From a virus, in the IMG/VR virus record IMGVR_UViG_3300048011_000198, positions 1-23,977 of that record: a stretch of 23,977 nucleotides of DNA; one strand, written 5' to 3'. The notes under the pieces were generated by a model, which made no database searches, was not told where the DNA came from, and was given only the letters and a program-made list of their open reading frames with translations. Below are positions 5,874 through 12,274 of the stretch, piece after piece. Positions within the stretch are counted from its first letter, which is position 1. The number at the start of each line of letters is the position of its first letter. The position numbers and the translations under genes are program-made.

Positions 5874-6460
5874 TGGCTAATCTCTTCGACGCAGGAAACG
5901 CCCCAGAGGGAGAACCAACTTCAATCACAGTTGGTGACTTTGTGCGTTGGAAGCGTGCAAAGGTTACTGAGGACTACCCTACGGCGACTCACACCATGGA
6001 GTATGTCGCGCGGCTCTCGTCCACACTTACTGATGAGTTCAAGGTCCAGTCCACTGCGACCGCTGACGCCTTCCTGTTTACTGTTTCTAGCTTGCAGTCA
6101 TCTGGGTTCGTGTCTGGATCATACAAGTGGCAGCTTGAAGTGACTGAGATTTCCAGTGGTGACAGGATCGTCATTGAGTCGGGTGAGATGGAGGTTTTGG
6201 CTGACCTTGACGTCAACAACGCTGATTCTAGAAGTCACGCCGAGATCATGCTTGCAAAGATCGAGACTATCTTGGAGGGCAAGGCTGACAGCGATGTGTC
6301 AAACTACAGCGTTGCTGGACGATCTCTAACTAAGATGACGTTTGAGGAGCTTATGGCTGCTCGGAATGATTATAGGCGCGAGGTTGTGGACCAGCGGCGT
6401 CGAAGCCTTGCTAAGCGGGGAAAGCCAAGCGGGACAACAGTAAAGGTTAGATTTAGCTGA
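5873..6460 (+). CDS. Head-tail joining protein with gpW-like C-terminal domain
   Basis: 195 residues in two parts. Residues 1-110 form a beta-rich domain (TSITVGDFVRWKR, then alternating Ser/Thr/Val strands to GEMEVLADLDV). Residues 115-195 match gpW: HAEIMLAKIETILEG, YSVAGRSLTKMTFEELMAAR, then a charged helix with QRRRSLAKRG and a final beta strand VKVRFS. In lambda, gpW (68 residues) closes the filled head and prepares it for FII. Here it is much longer because of the N-terminal domain, an arrangement I believe is common in marine and alphaproteobacterial phages. The start overlaps the terminase stop (TAATG), and its own stop overlaps the portal start. Confidence 0.78.
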   Translation: MANLFDAGNAPEGEPTSITVGDFVRWKRAKVTEDYPTATHTMEYVARLSSTLTDEFKVQSTATADAFLFTVSSLQSSGFVSGSYKWQLEVTEISSGDRIVIESGEMEVLADLDVNNADSRSHAEIMLAKIETILEGKADSDVSNYSVAGRSLTKMTFEELMAARNDYRREVVDQRRRSLAKRGKPSGTTVKVRFS

Positions 6461-7941
6461 TGGGCATTCTGGACTTATTCCGCAGGGAATCTAAAAAGAC
6501 TGTTAAGCGCAATTATGCAGCCGCCAACAAAGGGCGGCTTTTCGCTGATTTCAATGCGAGCAACCGAAGTGCCGATAGCGAAATTCGCTGGGCCTTGCGC
6601 GATCTGCGAAATAGGGCGCGTGACCTTGAGCGGAACAATGAATACGTCCGCCGATATTTGCAGCTTTTACGCACGAATGTTGTGGGAGAGGGCGGCATCC
6701 GCTTACAGATGAAGGCACGCAACCCAGATGGCGGCGTTGACATGGCGGGCAACCGCGTAGTTGAGGCAGCTTGGGCTGAGTTCAGTCGTTACGGCGGATG
6801 CACGGTTGATGGGCGTATGTCCATGGTTGACCTACTCAATCACATCATTACGGCAGTCGCCCGTGATGGCGAAGTCTTTATGATGAAAGTCCGCGCAAAC
6901 TACATGCGTCAGGGCTATGGTTTGCAGATCATTGAGCCTGATATGATCGACGAGGACCACAACGAGCGTGTCCGTAACGGCAACCCTATCCGCATGGGTG
7001 TCGAGCTACAGGAAAGCACGCGCCGTCCTGTTGCTTATCACGTTCTGACAGACCATCCTGGGGATTACGACTACACCACCCTTGCAAACGGCAAGAAGCG
7101 CACTCGTGTTCCAGCGGATCGCATGATCCACATTTTCCGCCCTGATCGCGCCAACCAGACTCGTGGCGTGCCTTGGCTTACCGCTGCTATTCCTGCTCTC
7201 AAGATGCTTCATGGCTATCGTGAGGCGGAGCTTGTTGCTGCTCGTGTTGGCGCTGCAAAGATGGGCTTCTTCACATCACCTGCTGGAGACGGCTTCACTG
7301 GTGACGACTATGAGGATGACGTTACGCCTATCTATGATGCTGAGGCGGGGACATTCCACCAGCTTCCTGCTGGCGTTGACTTCAAGGCGTTCGATCCGAC
7401 ACACCCGACATCAGCCTTTGCTGACTTTGAGAAGTCGATCCTGCGCGGCATAGCTGGTGGTTTGGGTGTCAGCTACACCTCTCTGGCGAATGACCTTGAG
7501 GGAACCTCTTATTCGTCCATCCGTCAGGGCGCACTTGAGGAGCGTGACTTCTATCGGACACTGCATCGCTTTGTGATTGATCACTTCCTTGATCCGTTCT
7601 GCCGTGAGTGGATGGACCACGTTATGAGTTTTGGTGTCATCCCAATCTCAGGGACAGCCAAGGTCCAGAAGTTCAGCACTGGCATCTCATGGCGCGCTCG
7701 TGGGTTCCAATGGGTTGACCCACTCAAGGAGATCAACGCGGCGGTTGTAGGCTTGCAGAATGGCATAATCAGCCACACTGATGTTGCTGCGAACTATGGC
7801 CGAGACGCTGAAGATACGTTTGCTCAAATCCAGCGCGACAAAGAGATGGCAGCAGCATACGGCTTGTCGATGGCGTTTGAGCCATTCGGTGACAAGCAGC
7901 CTGTCCCAGCGGAGATCGAAGATGTCCAACAAGCCGACTGA
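6460..7941 (+). CDS. Portal protein, lambda gpB family
   Basis: 493 residues, of the usual length for lambda-type portals. Typical features: RDLRNRARDLERNNEYVRRY (48-67) followed by LRTNVVGEGGI; VARDGEVFMMKVR; IIEPDMIDEDHN; DRMIHIFRPDRANQTRGVPW; ALKMLHGYREAELVAARVGA; GLGVSYTSLANDLEGTSYSS; and GFQWVDPLKEINA. The portal forms the dodecameric ring at the head vertex through which the terminase pumps DNA and to which the joiner proteins bind. The ATG at 6460 overlaps the preceding TGA. The 3' end overlaps the protease-capsid start by 20 bases. Confidence 0.95.
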   Translation: MGILDLFRRESKKTVKRNYAAANKGRLFADFNASNRSADSEIRWALRDLRNRARDLERNNEYVRRYLQLLRTNVVGEGGIRLQMKARNPDGGVDMAGNRVVEAAWAEFSRYGGCTVDGRMSMVDLLNHIITAVARDGEVFMMKVRANYMRQGYGLQIIEPDMIDEDHNERVRNGNPIRMGVELQESTRRPVAYHVLTDHPGDYDYTTLANGKKRTRVPADRMIHIFRPDRANQTRGVPWLTAAIPALKMLHGYREAELVAARVGAAKMGFFTSPAGDGFTGDDYEDDVTPIYDAEAGTFHQLPAGVDFKAFDPTHPTSAFADFEKSILRGIAGGLGVSYTSLANDLEGTSYSSIRQGALEERDFYRTLHRFVIDHFLDPFCREWMDHVMSFGVIPISGTAKVQKFSTGISWRARGFQWVDPLKEINAAVVGLQNGIISHTDVAANYGRDAEDTFAQIQRDKEMAAAYGLSMAFEPFGDKQPVPAEIEDVQQAD

Positions 7942-10195
7942 AGGAATGGTGTCTGAGGCGGAACGTGGCCTTGCATGGCGGCGTGAGCATGGCCGCGGCG
8001 GCACTGAGGTCGGTATTGCCCGCGCAAGGGACATATCCAATGGAAAGAACCTGTCCGACGATACGGTAAAGCGTATGTACTCATTCTTCAGCCGTCACGA
8101 AGTGGACAAGAAGGCCGAGGGCTTCCGTCAGGGTGAAGAGGGATACCCCAGCAATGGTCGTATCGCGTGGGCGCTCTGGGGTGGAGATGCGGGCTATTCT
8201 TGGAGCAAAAAGATCGCTGAACAACTTGGCGACGAGCGGTCTATGCAACTAGACGCAAAATCTGATACACTGCCGCCAGAAAGTGAGGTCGTAGACATGA
8301 CTGATGAAGTTAAAGACGAGCTTGAGGTCGAAGCTACTGCTGAGATCGAGGCTGAAGCTGATGAGGCCGTAGAGGCCGCTGATGCAGAAGAGGTGTCTGT
8401 CGATGAGGTCGCCGAAACCACGCAAGAGCGCTTCAGTCGTGACGACATGAAGACCCGCTCTATGGATGGTGGCGCAGACGTTGTTGACGTTGACGCACGC
8501 CGCGTAAAGATCGCGGTATCATCGGAGGAGCCTGTTGAACGCTCCTTTGGTAACGAAATTCTCGACCACGGCGAGCGCAGCATTGACTTGTCGTTCTTGA
8601 ATAGTGGTCGTGCGCCTTTGCTGTTGGATCACGATCCTCGTCAGCAAATTGGCGTTGTGGAATCAGTCACATTGGATGGCTCGGCGCGTAGATTGCGTGC
8701 GACAGTTCGTTTTGGAAAGAACGGGCTTGCCAAAGATGTGTTTGATGATGTTGCAGACGGTATCCGTGGCAATATCTCAGTTGGCTATCAAGTCAACAAA
8801 TTGGAGCAAGACGGTAGGGATAGCTACCGTGCCGTTGACTGGACTCCAATGGAAGTTTCTGTTGTATCAATTCCCGCTGACAGGACAGTCGGCGTGGGGC
8901 GGAGCGCAGAGGACGACCTTCAACACCGTAAACCCGAAGAAACCCCTCAAAAGGAGCCTACTATGTCAGAACTCGACATTGAAGCGGTGAAGGCCGAAGC
9001 TGTTCGCGCCGCCGCAAAAGACCACGCCGAAATCTACGCTCTTGGTGGCAAGCACCAGCAGCGTGAAATGGCGGAGAAAGCCGTTGCAGAAGGCCGCTCA
9101 CTCGCGGAATTCCGTGGCGAACTTCTCAACGTGATTGGCAACAAGCCACTCGATGACAACAGCATTGGCCTTGCGCCGAAAGAGGTTCGCAAGTTCTCTC
9201 TGCTGAAAGCCATTCGTGCTCACGCAAACCCAACAGACCGCGCCGCACAGCAAGCTGCCGCATTTGAACTTGAGGCGTCAGCCGCAGCTTCAGAAGCATA
9301 TGGCCGTGAAGCTCAAGGCATCATGATCCCAGACGAAGTTCTGCGTTCATGGTCTGTTCGTGACCTGAACACATCGGACGACTCTGCTGTAATCGCAGAT
9401 GACTTCCGTGGCGGCTCATTCATCGACGTACTTCGCAACCAGTCTTCAGTTATGCAAGCTGGCGCAACCATGCTTACTGGCCTTCAGGGCAACGTCAAAA
9501 TCCCCAAGAAAACAGCAGCTTCTTCAGCAGCTTGGATTTCTACTGAGGGTGGCGCAGCTTCTGAGAGCGAGCCTACACTTGGTCAGGTCACAATGGCCCC
9601 CAAGACGCTTGGCGCGTTCACAGACATCACTCGTTTGATGATGATGCAGTCAAGCTTGGACATCGAAGCGCTCGTGCGTAACGACCTCTCAGCGGCTATC
9701 GCTCTTGCGATGGACTTGGGAGCTCTCGCAGGCTCAGGCTCTTCAGGCCAGCCAACAGGCATCAAAAACACAACGGGCATCAACGCTCCGACTGCTTTTG
9801 CTGCTGCCAACCCAACTTTTGCTGAAGTTGTTGCGATGGAAACTGCGGTTGCAGAAGACAACGCGCTTTCAGGCAACCTTGCATACATCCTGCCAGCAGG
9901 TATGTATGGTGCGCTGAAAACAACCACAAAAGACTCTGGCTCAGGTCAGTTCGTAGTTGGTCCAGATGGTCAGATGAACGGCTATCGCACAATCGTCTCC
10001 AACCAAGCCACTGCTGGCGATCTGTACTTCGGCAACTTTGCTGATCTGCTTATCGGCATGTATGGCGGTCTGGACATCGTTGTCGATCCGTACACATCAA
10101 GCACAAGCGGCACTGTTCGTATCGTTGCTCTGCAAACTTGCGATGTGGCTGTTCGTCACGCTGTATCGTTTGCCTTCAACAACGACGGCGCGTAA
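7922..10195 (+). CDS. Prohead protease fused to HK97-fold major capsid protein
   Basis: 757 residues in one frame. ATG 7922 is chosen because GGAG lies at 7911-7914. Residues 1-100 are a small domain common ahead of phage prohead proteases (SEAERGLAWRREHGRGGTEV, HEVDKKAEGF, GRIAWALWGGDAG). Residues 125-170 are a very acidic Glu/Ala/Asp stretch, scaffold-like. Residues 175-335 form an S78-type serine protease with the likely catalytic His in LLLDHDP (H237) and Ser in GNISVGY (S286). A short linker leads to the capsid part from residue 348, with a helical delta-like region and the HK97 fold (E-loop region near VKIPKKTAASSAAW). The protease would cut the delta region during maturation. A strong internal start at 8963 can make capsid alone, so the full fusion is probably a minor product. 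Confidence 0.9.
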   Translation: MSNKPTEGMVSEAERGLAWRREHGRGGTEVGIARARDISNGKNLSDDTVKRMYSFFSRHEVDKKAEGFRQGEEGYPSNGRIAWALWGGDAGYSWSKKIAEQLGDERSMQLDAKSDTLPPESEVVDMTDEVKDELEVEATAEIEAEADEAVEAADAEEVSVDEVAETTQERFSRDDMKTRSMDGGADVVDVDARRVKIAVSSEEPVERSFGNEILDHGERSIDLSFLNSGRAPLLLDHDPRQQIGVVESVTLDGSARRLRATVRFGKNGLAKDVFDDVADGIRGNISVGYQVNKLEQDGRDSYRAVDWTPMEVSVVSIPADRTVGVGRSAEDDLQHRKPEETPQKEPTMSELDIEAVKAEAVRAAAKDHAEIYALGGKHQQREMAEKAVAEGRSLAEFRGELLNVIGNKPLDDNSIGLAPKEVRKFSLLKAIRAHANPTDRAAQQAAAFELEASAAASEAYGREAQGIMIPDEVLRSWSVRDLNTSDDSAVIADDFRGGSFIDVLRNQSSVMQAGATMLTGLQGNVKIPKKTAASSAAWISTEGGAASESEPTLGQVTMAPKTLGAFTDITRLMMMQSSLDIEALVRNDLSAAIALAMDLGALAGSGSSGQPTGIKNTTGINAPTAFAAANPTFAEVVAMETAVAEDNALSGNLAYILPAGMYGALKTTTKDSGSGQFVVGPDGQMNGYRTIVSNQATAGDLYFGNFADLLIGMYGGLDIVVDPYTSSTSGTVRIVALQTCDVAVRHAVSFAFNNDGA
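8297..10195 (+). other. Possible additional internal start in the protease-capsid gene
   Basis: An in-frame ATG at 8297 is preceded by GAGGTC about 7 bases upstream and would begin MTDEVKDELEVEAT, at the acidic stretch ahead of the S78 domain. It would yield a protease-capsid product lacking the N-terminal 125 residues. The site is weaker than those at 7922 and 8963. Confidence 0.25.
8963..10195 (+). CDS. Major capsid protein from an internal in-frame start
   Basis: Inside the fusion gene, AAGGAG at 8951-8956 stands 6 bases before an in-frame ATG at 8963. It gives a 410-residue protein starting MSELDIEAVKAEAVRAAAK. This is the length and start expected of a free-standing HK97-type capsid precursor: about 110 residues of helical scaffold-like delta region, then an N-arm, E-loop, spine helix and P/A domains (YGREAQGIMIPDEV, DFRGGSFIDVLRN, GQPTGIKNTTGI, YILPAGMYGALK, GYRTIVSNQ, DLYFGNFADLLIGMYGGLDI). 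The shell needs several hundred capsid copies but few proteases, so independent initiation makes quantitative sense. Initiation itself is inferred from the ribosome binding site. Confidence 0.8.
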   Translation: MSELDIEAVKAEAVRAAAKDHAEIYALGGKHQQREMAEKAVAEGRSLAEFRGELLNVIGNKPLDDNSIGLAPKEVRKFSLLKAIRAHANPTDRAAQQAAAFELEASAAASEAYGREAQGIMIPDEVLRSWSVRDLNTSDDSAVIADDFRGGSFIDVLRNQSSVMQAGATMLTGLQGNVKIPKKTAASSAAWISTEGGAASESEPTLGQVTMAPKTLGAFTDITRLMMMQSSLDIEALVRNDLSAAIALAMDLGALAGSGSSGQPTGIKNTTGINAPTAFAAANPTFAEVVAMETAVAEDNALSGNLAYILPAGMYGALKTTTKDSGSGQFVVGPDGQMNGYRTIVSNQATAGDLYFGNFADLLIGMYGGLDIVVDPYTSSTSGTVRIVALQTCDVAVRHAVSFAFNNDGA

Positions 10196-10202
10196 GCTAA
10201 AC

Positions 10203-10236
10203 GAAGGGGGGCTTCGGCCCCTCTTCATCTTATTTT
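10203..10236 (+). terminator. UUCG hairpin terminator or attenuator after the capsid gene
   Basis: GAAGGGGGGC (10203-10212) pairs over 10 bp (one G-T) with GCCCCTCTTC (10217-10226) around a TTCG tetraloop. ATCTTATTTT follows to 10236, and the AGGAG of the next gene starts at 10237. The T-tract is interrupted, so it probably terminates only partly, lowering tail gene expression relative to capsid and protecting the capsid mRNA 3' end. Confidence 0.75.
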
Positions 10237-10248
10237 AGGAGTTCAGAA

Positions 10249-10467
10249 ATGCCATATATCGTCTTGAAGTCTTGCGTTGCAGACGGCGCACGCCGCTCCG
10301 CTGGAGACATTCTGAACTTGAGCGATGACGAGGCCCGCAGCCTTACTGCAATGGGCAGAGTTGAGTATGCAGATGCTCCTCGCCAAGAGCCAATCATCGA
10401 GGATCGCTCGGTTGCCCTGCCACAGAGCAAGGTTGCCGCACCTCGCAAGAGAAAGTCATTCAAATGA
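10249..10467 (+). CDS. Small head-region protein (FI-like position)
   Basis: 72 residues: MPYIVLKSCVADGARRSAGD, then LSDDEARSLTAMGRVEY, then a Pro-rich, basic tail (SKVAAPRKRKSFK). Small proteins of this style are common directly after the capsid gene in lambda-like phages, where gpD or gpFI would lie. It has no obvious gpD similarity. AGGAG at 10237-10241 gives a well-spaced start. The stop overlaps the next ATG. The next small protein has a comparable 'variable-then-GLAE' helix, so the two may be related. Function unknown. Confidence 0.65.
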   Translation: MPYIVLKSCVADGARRSAGDILNLSDDEARSLTAMGRVEYADAPRQEPIIEDRSVALPQSKVAAPRKRKSFK

Positions 10468-10661
10468 TGATCAAGTTGAAACAAAAGGCTCAATGGGACG
10501 GCAAGTTCCAAAAGGCCAACTCTGTGCATGATGTAGACGCTCTGGTAGCCGATAAGCTGATCGCACGCGGCCTAGCAGAGCCTCATGTAGAGCCTGACGT
10601 ATCTGCTCACATTGAACCCGTAGTGGAGGTGTCTGAGGATGGCCCTGCCGCTTCTGAGTGA
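10464..10661 (+). CDS. Small head-region protein, unknown
   Basis: 65 residues beginning MMIKLKQKAQWDGKFQKANS, with a helix VDALVADKLIARGLAE and an acidic Val/Glu/Pro-rich end. The ATGATG start overlaps the previous stop (TGA at 10465-10467). The 3' end overlaps the next gene by 23 bases. It resembles the short proteins found between capsid and head-tail joiner genes in many phages. I do not recognise a named family. Confidence 0.6.
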   Translation: MMIKLKQKAQWDGKFQKANSVHDVDALVADKLIARGLAEPHVEPDVSAHIEPVVEVSEDGPAASE

Positions 10662-10935
10662 TCTGGCTGCTATATTTGACGTTGATGACTTCGCTGTCAG
10701 CGTCACTTACTCTGGCGGAACGATTAACGGCATCTTTGACAACGAGACGATCCCTGTTGATAGCAACGGGTTCGTTACCGTTCACCAAGAGCAGCCACGC
10801 CTGACCTGCAAGACTGCTGATATTAGCAGTATTGGCGAAGGTGAGATTATGGTAATCTCAGGCGTATCTTACGTTGTAAGAGCATGGGTGCATGATGGCA
10901 CTGGGATGACTGTTGTTCAGTTGGAGAAATCATAG
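10639..10935 (+). CDS. Head-tail joining protein, gpFII-like
   Basis: 98 residues: LSDLAAIFDVDDFAVSVTYS, GGTINGIFDNETI, PRLTCKTADISSIGEGE and ISGVSYVVRAWVHDGTGMTV. Length, all-beta character, FDNE and the 'GxxYxVRxxxxDGTGMTxxxLE' ending match the lambda FII family, which attaches to gpW at the head vertex and receives the tail. Both partners are present here (gpW-like at 5873). The ATG at 10639 has GGAGG at about 10625-10629. The stop overlaps the next gene's GTG. Confidence 0.85.
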   Translation: MALPLLSDLAAIFDVDDFAVSVTYSGGTINGIFDNETIPVDSNGFVTVHQEQPRLTCKTADISSIGEGEIMVISGVSYVVRAWVHDGTGMTVVQLEKS

Positions 10936-11378
10936 TGTCACACGTTCGTGCTCAGATCAGATCACAGTTCAAGGCGATCCTGACTGGTGGTGTTTCGCTT
11001 GTATCATCTCGCGTCTACGGAAGTCGCGTCTATCCCCTGACTGAAGCCAACCTGCCTGCCATCACTATTTACGCTGGCGGTGAGACATCAGGGCTTCAGA
11101 CGGCTGGCCTGAAGACGCTGATGCGCAACCTTTCTGTCAATGTAGATGTTTACGTTCGGGCGACCGAAAACCTTGATGATGACTTGGATGCAATCTGCGT
11201 GCAGGTCGAGGAGGCCATTGCGGATGAATACACTCTCAATGGATTATCGAAGAATACTGTGCTATCAAGCACGGAGATAGAATTTTCTGGCGACACTGAG
11301 CAACCTGTCGGCGTAGCTAGATTAACCTTTGATGTCTTGTATGTCACAAGCATCGAAAATGCGGAAACGGCTAGATAG
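10935..11378 (+). CDS. Tail terminator protein, gpU-like
   Basis: 147 residues: a helical start (VRAQIRSQFKAILTGG), RVYPLTEANLPAITIYAGGE, strands with NLSVNVDVYVRATENLDDDL, a helix DAICVQVEEAIADEYTL and a final strand LTFDVLYVTS. This is the fold order of lambda gpU-type terminators, which cap the tail tube and stop polymerisation. The start codon is GTG at 10935, overlapping the previous TAG. In lambda, Z lies immediately before U. Here it does not; a Z-like gene is found at 732. Confidence 0.78.
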   Translation: MSHVRAQIRSQFKAILTGGVSLVSSRVYGSRVYPLTEANLPAITIYAGGETSGLQTAGLKTLMRNLSVNVDVYVRATENLDDDLDAICVQVEEAIADEYTLNGLSKNTVLSSTEIEFSGDTEQPVGVARLTFDVLYVTSIENAETAR

Positions 11379-11387
11379 GAGATTCAC

Positions 11388-11780
11388 ATGGCTACGCACG
11401 CTGGTAGCGAAGGGACTGTAAAAGTCGGTTCCAACGCGATTGCAGAAATTCGTTCCTTCTCGATTGAGGAGAGCGCAGACACACTCGAAGACACCTCTAT
11501 GGGTGATGGCGCTCGCACGTATAAGCCGTCTCTGACGACATATACTGGCTCTATTGACGTCCTCTGGGACGAGACGGACACAACAGGCCAAGGCGCACTC
11601 ACAGTCGGCGCTGAAGTCACGCTGAACCTCTACCCAGAAGGCGACACCACTGGTGACGTTGAACTCACTGGAGCAGCCATTGTTACGGGTCGCTCAATCA
11701 ACTCATCATATGATGGGCTTGTGGAGATGAGCATTTCTGTGCAAGGTAACGGTGCATTGACAACAACCACAGTGAGTTAA
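11388..11780 (+). CDS. Major tail tube protein
   Basis: 130 residues: GSEGTVKVGSNAIAEIRSFS, ESADTLEDTSMGDGARTYKP, TTYTGSIDVLWDETD, VTLNLYPEG and YDGLVEMSISVQGNG. These are hallmarks of tail tube proteins of siphoviruses (lambda V-like beta-sandwich without the extra Ig domain). Subunits stack as hexamers around the tape measure. AGGAG lies about 10 bases before ATG 11388. The next gene begins three bases after the stop, in the canonical order tube, chaperones, tape measure. Confidence 0.9.
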   Translation: MATHAGSEGTVKVGSNAIAEIRSFSIEESADTLEDTSMGDGARTYKPSLTTYTGSIDVLWDETDTTGQGALTVGAEVTLNLYPEGDTTGDVELTGAAIVTGRSINSSYDGLVEMSISVQGNGALTTTTVS

Positions 11781-11783
11781 GAC

Positions 11784-12128
11784 ATGACCCTAGCTAAACG
11801 TATCGCAGCGAAGCGAGCGGAACAGCAACGCGGTTTTCTTGATGTTGAAGAGTGGGGCGAGGCGGACACACCGCTTCGCCTTTACTTTGCGCAGGTATCT
11901 GCGCGTGACATCGAGAAGGTGCAGCGCAAGTACCCCAGTTTCCTCAATGAGCCAAGCATGAGTTCAATGGTGGAGATGATCATCTTGAAGGCCGAGGGTG
12001 AGGATGGCGAAAAGCTGTTTACACTTGAGGACAAGGCCACACTTCTTGGTGAGTCTGTAAACGTCATCGCCAAGGTGTTTGGCGCAGTCTTTAACGCTGA
12101 CAGCGCGGAAGACCACGAAAAAAACTAA
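11784..12128 (+). CDS. Tail assembly chaperone, gpG-like
   Basis: 114 residues: LAKRIAAKRAEQQRGFLDVE, LYFAQVSARDIEKVQRKYPS, MVEMIILKAEGEDGEKLFTL and NVIAKVFGAVFNAD. Position between tube and tape measure, length, and the pattern 'ARDIEKV..KYP, MVEMII.KAEDEDGK.LF' match tail assembly chaperones of the lambda G type, which coat the tape measure during tail assembly. The last codons are GAA AAA AAC TAA, so the stop lies directly after a perfect -1 slippery sequence that gives the longer GT product. Confidence 0.88.
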   Translation: MTLAKRIAAKRAEQQRGFLDVEEWGEADTPLRLYFAQVSARDIEKVQRKYPSFLNEPSMSSMVEMIILKAEGEDGEKLFTLEDKATLLGESVNVIAKVFGAVFNADSAEDHEKN

Positions 12129-12274
12129 GAGGCGATCCATTCAGGTTTAACCTCATTGGTTTAGCGCTCAGGCTGGGCAAGACAATCACAGAGATTGAAG
12201 AAATTAGCCTGAGCGAGTATAATGAGTGGATCGCATACTTTACGCTGATTGAGGAGCGCGACAGAAATGAGTAA
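11784..12274 (+). CDS. gpGT-like chaperone made by -1 frameshift
   Basis: After slippage at 12119-12125 the -1 frame stays open for 49 codons from CTA at 12125 to TAA at 12272-12274. It reads LRGDPFRFNLIGLALRLGKT, ITEIEEISLSEYNEWIAYFT, LIEERDRNE. The 'PFR...LG.TI.EIE.IS..E...W.AY' pattern is typical of T-type extensions in lambda-like phages, where G and GT at a fixed ratio recruit the tape measure and tube. The fused protein would be about 163 residues. The 3' end overlaps the tape-measure start by 8 bases. No start codon with a ribosome binding site is apparent in this frame, so frameshifting is the natural route. Confidence 0.88.
12119..12125 (+). promoter_or_regulatory. -1 ribosomal frameshift slippery heptamer A AAA AAC
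   Basis: The run of seven A residues at 12118-12124 followed by C at 12125 is read in zero frame as GAA AAA AAC TAA. It gives a textbook X XXY YYZ heptamer (A AAA AAC) immediately before the stop codon. It sits at the G/T junction of the tail chaperone genes, the place where lambda and most siphoviruses use programmed frameshifting. Confidence 0.9.
12165..12215 (+). other. 10-bp perfect inverted repeat downstream of the frameshift site
   Basis: CGCTCAGGCT at 12165-12174 is the exact reverse complement of AGCCTGAGCG at 12206-12215, with a 31-base loop and a possible extra G-U pair inside. It starts 39 bases after the slippery site, further than the usual 5-9-base spacer, so a role in frameshifting is uncertain. 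It lies within the T-extension coding sequence, between the two chaperone frames and the tape measure. Confidence 0.6.

Noticed and set aside
7781-7921. Upstream extension of the protease-capsid frame to 7781
   Set aside because: It overlaps 160 bases of the portal gene and lacks a ribosome binding site, whereas ATG 7922 has GGAG 7 bases upstream and begins the expected domain.
12249-12266. TTG at 12249 as the tape measure start
   Set aside because: GAGGAG at 12251-12256 would lie inside the gene; ATG 12267 has that site at good spacing and gives a typical tape-measure N-terminus.
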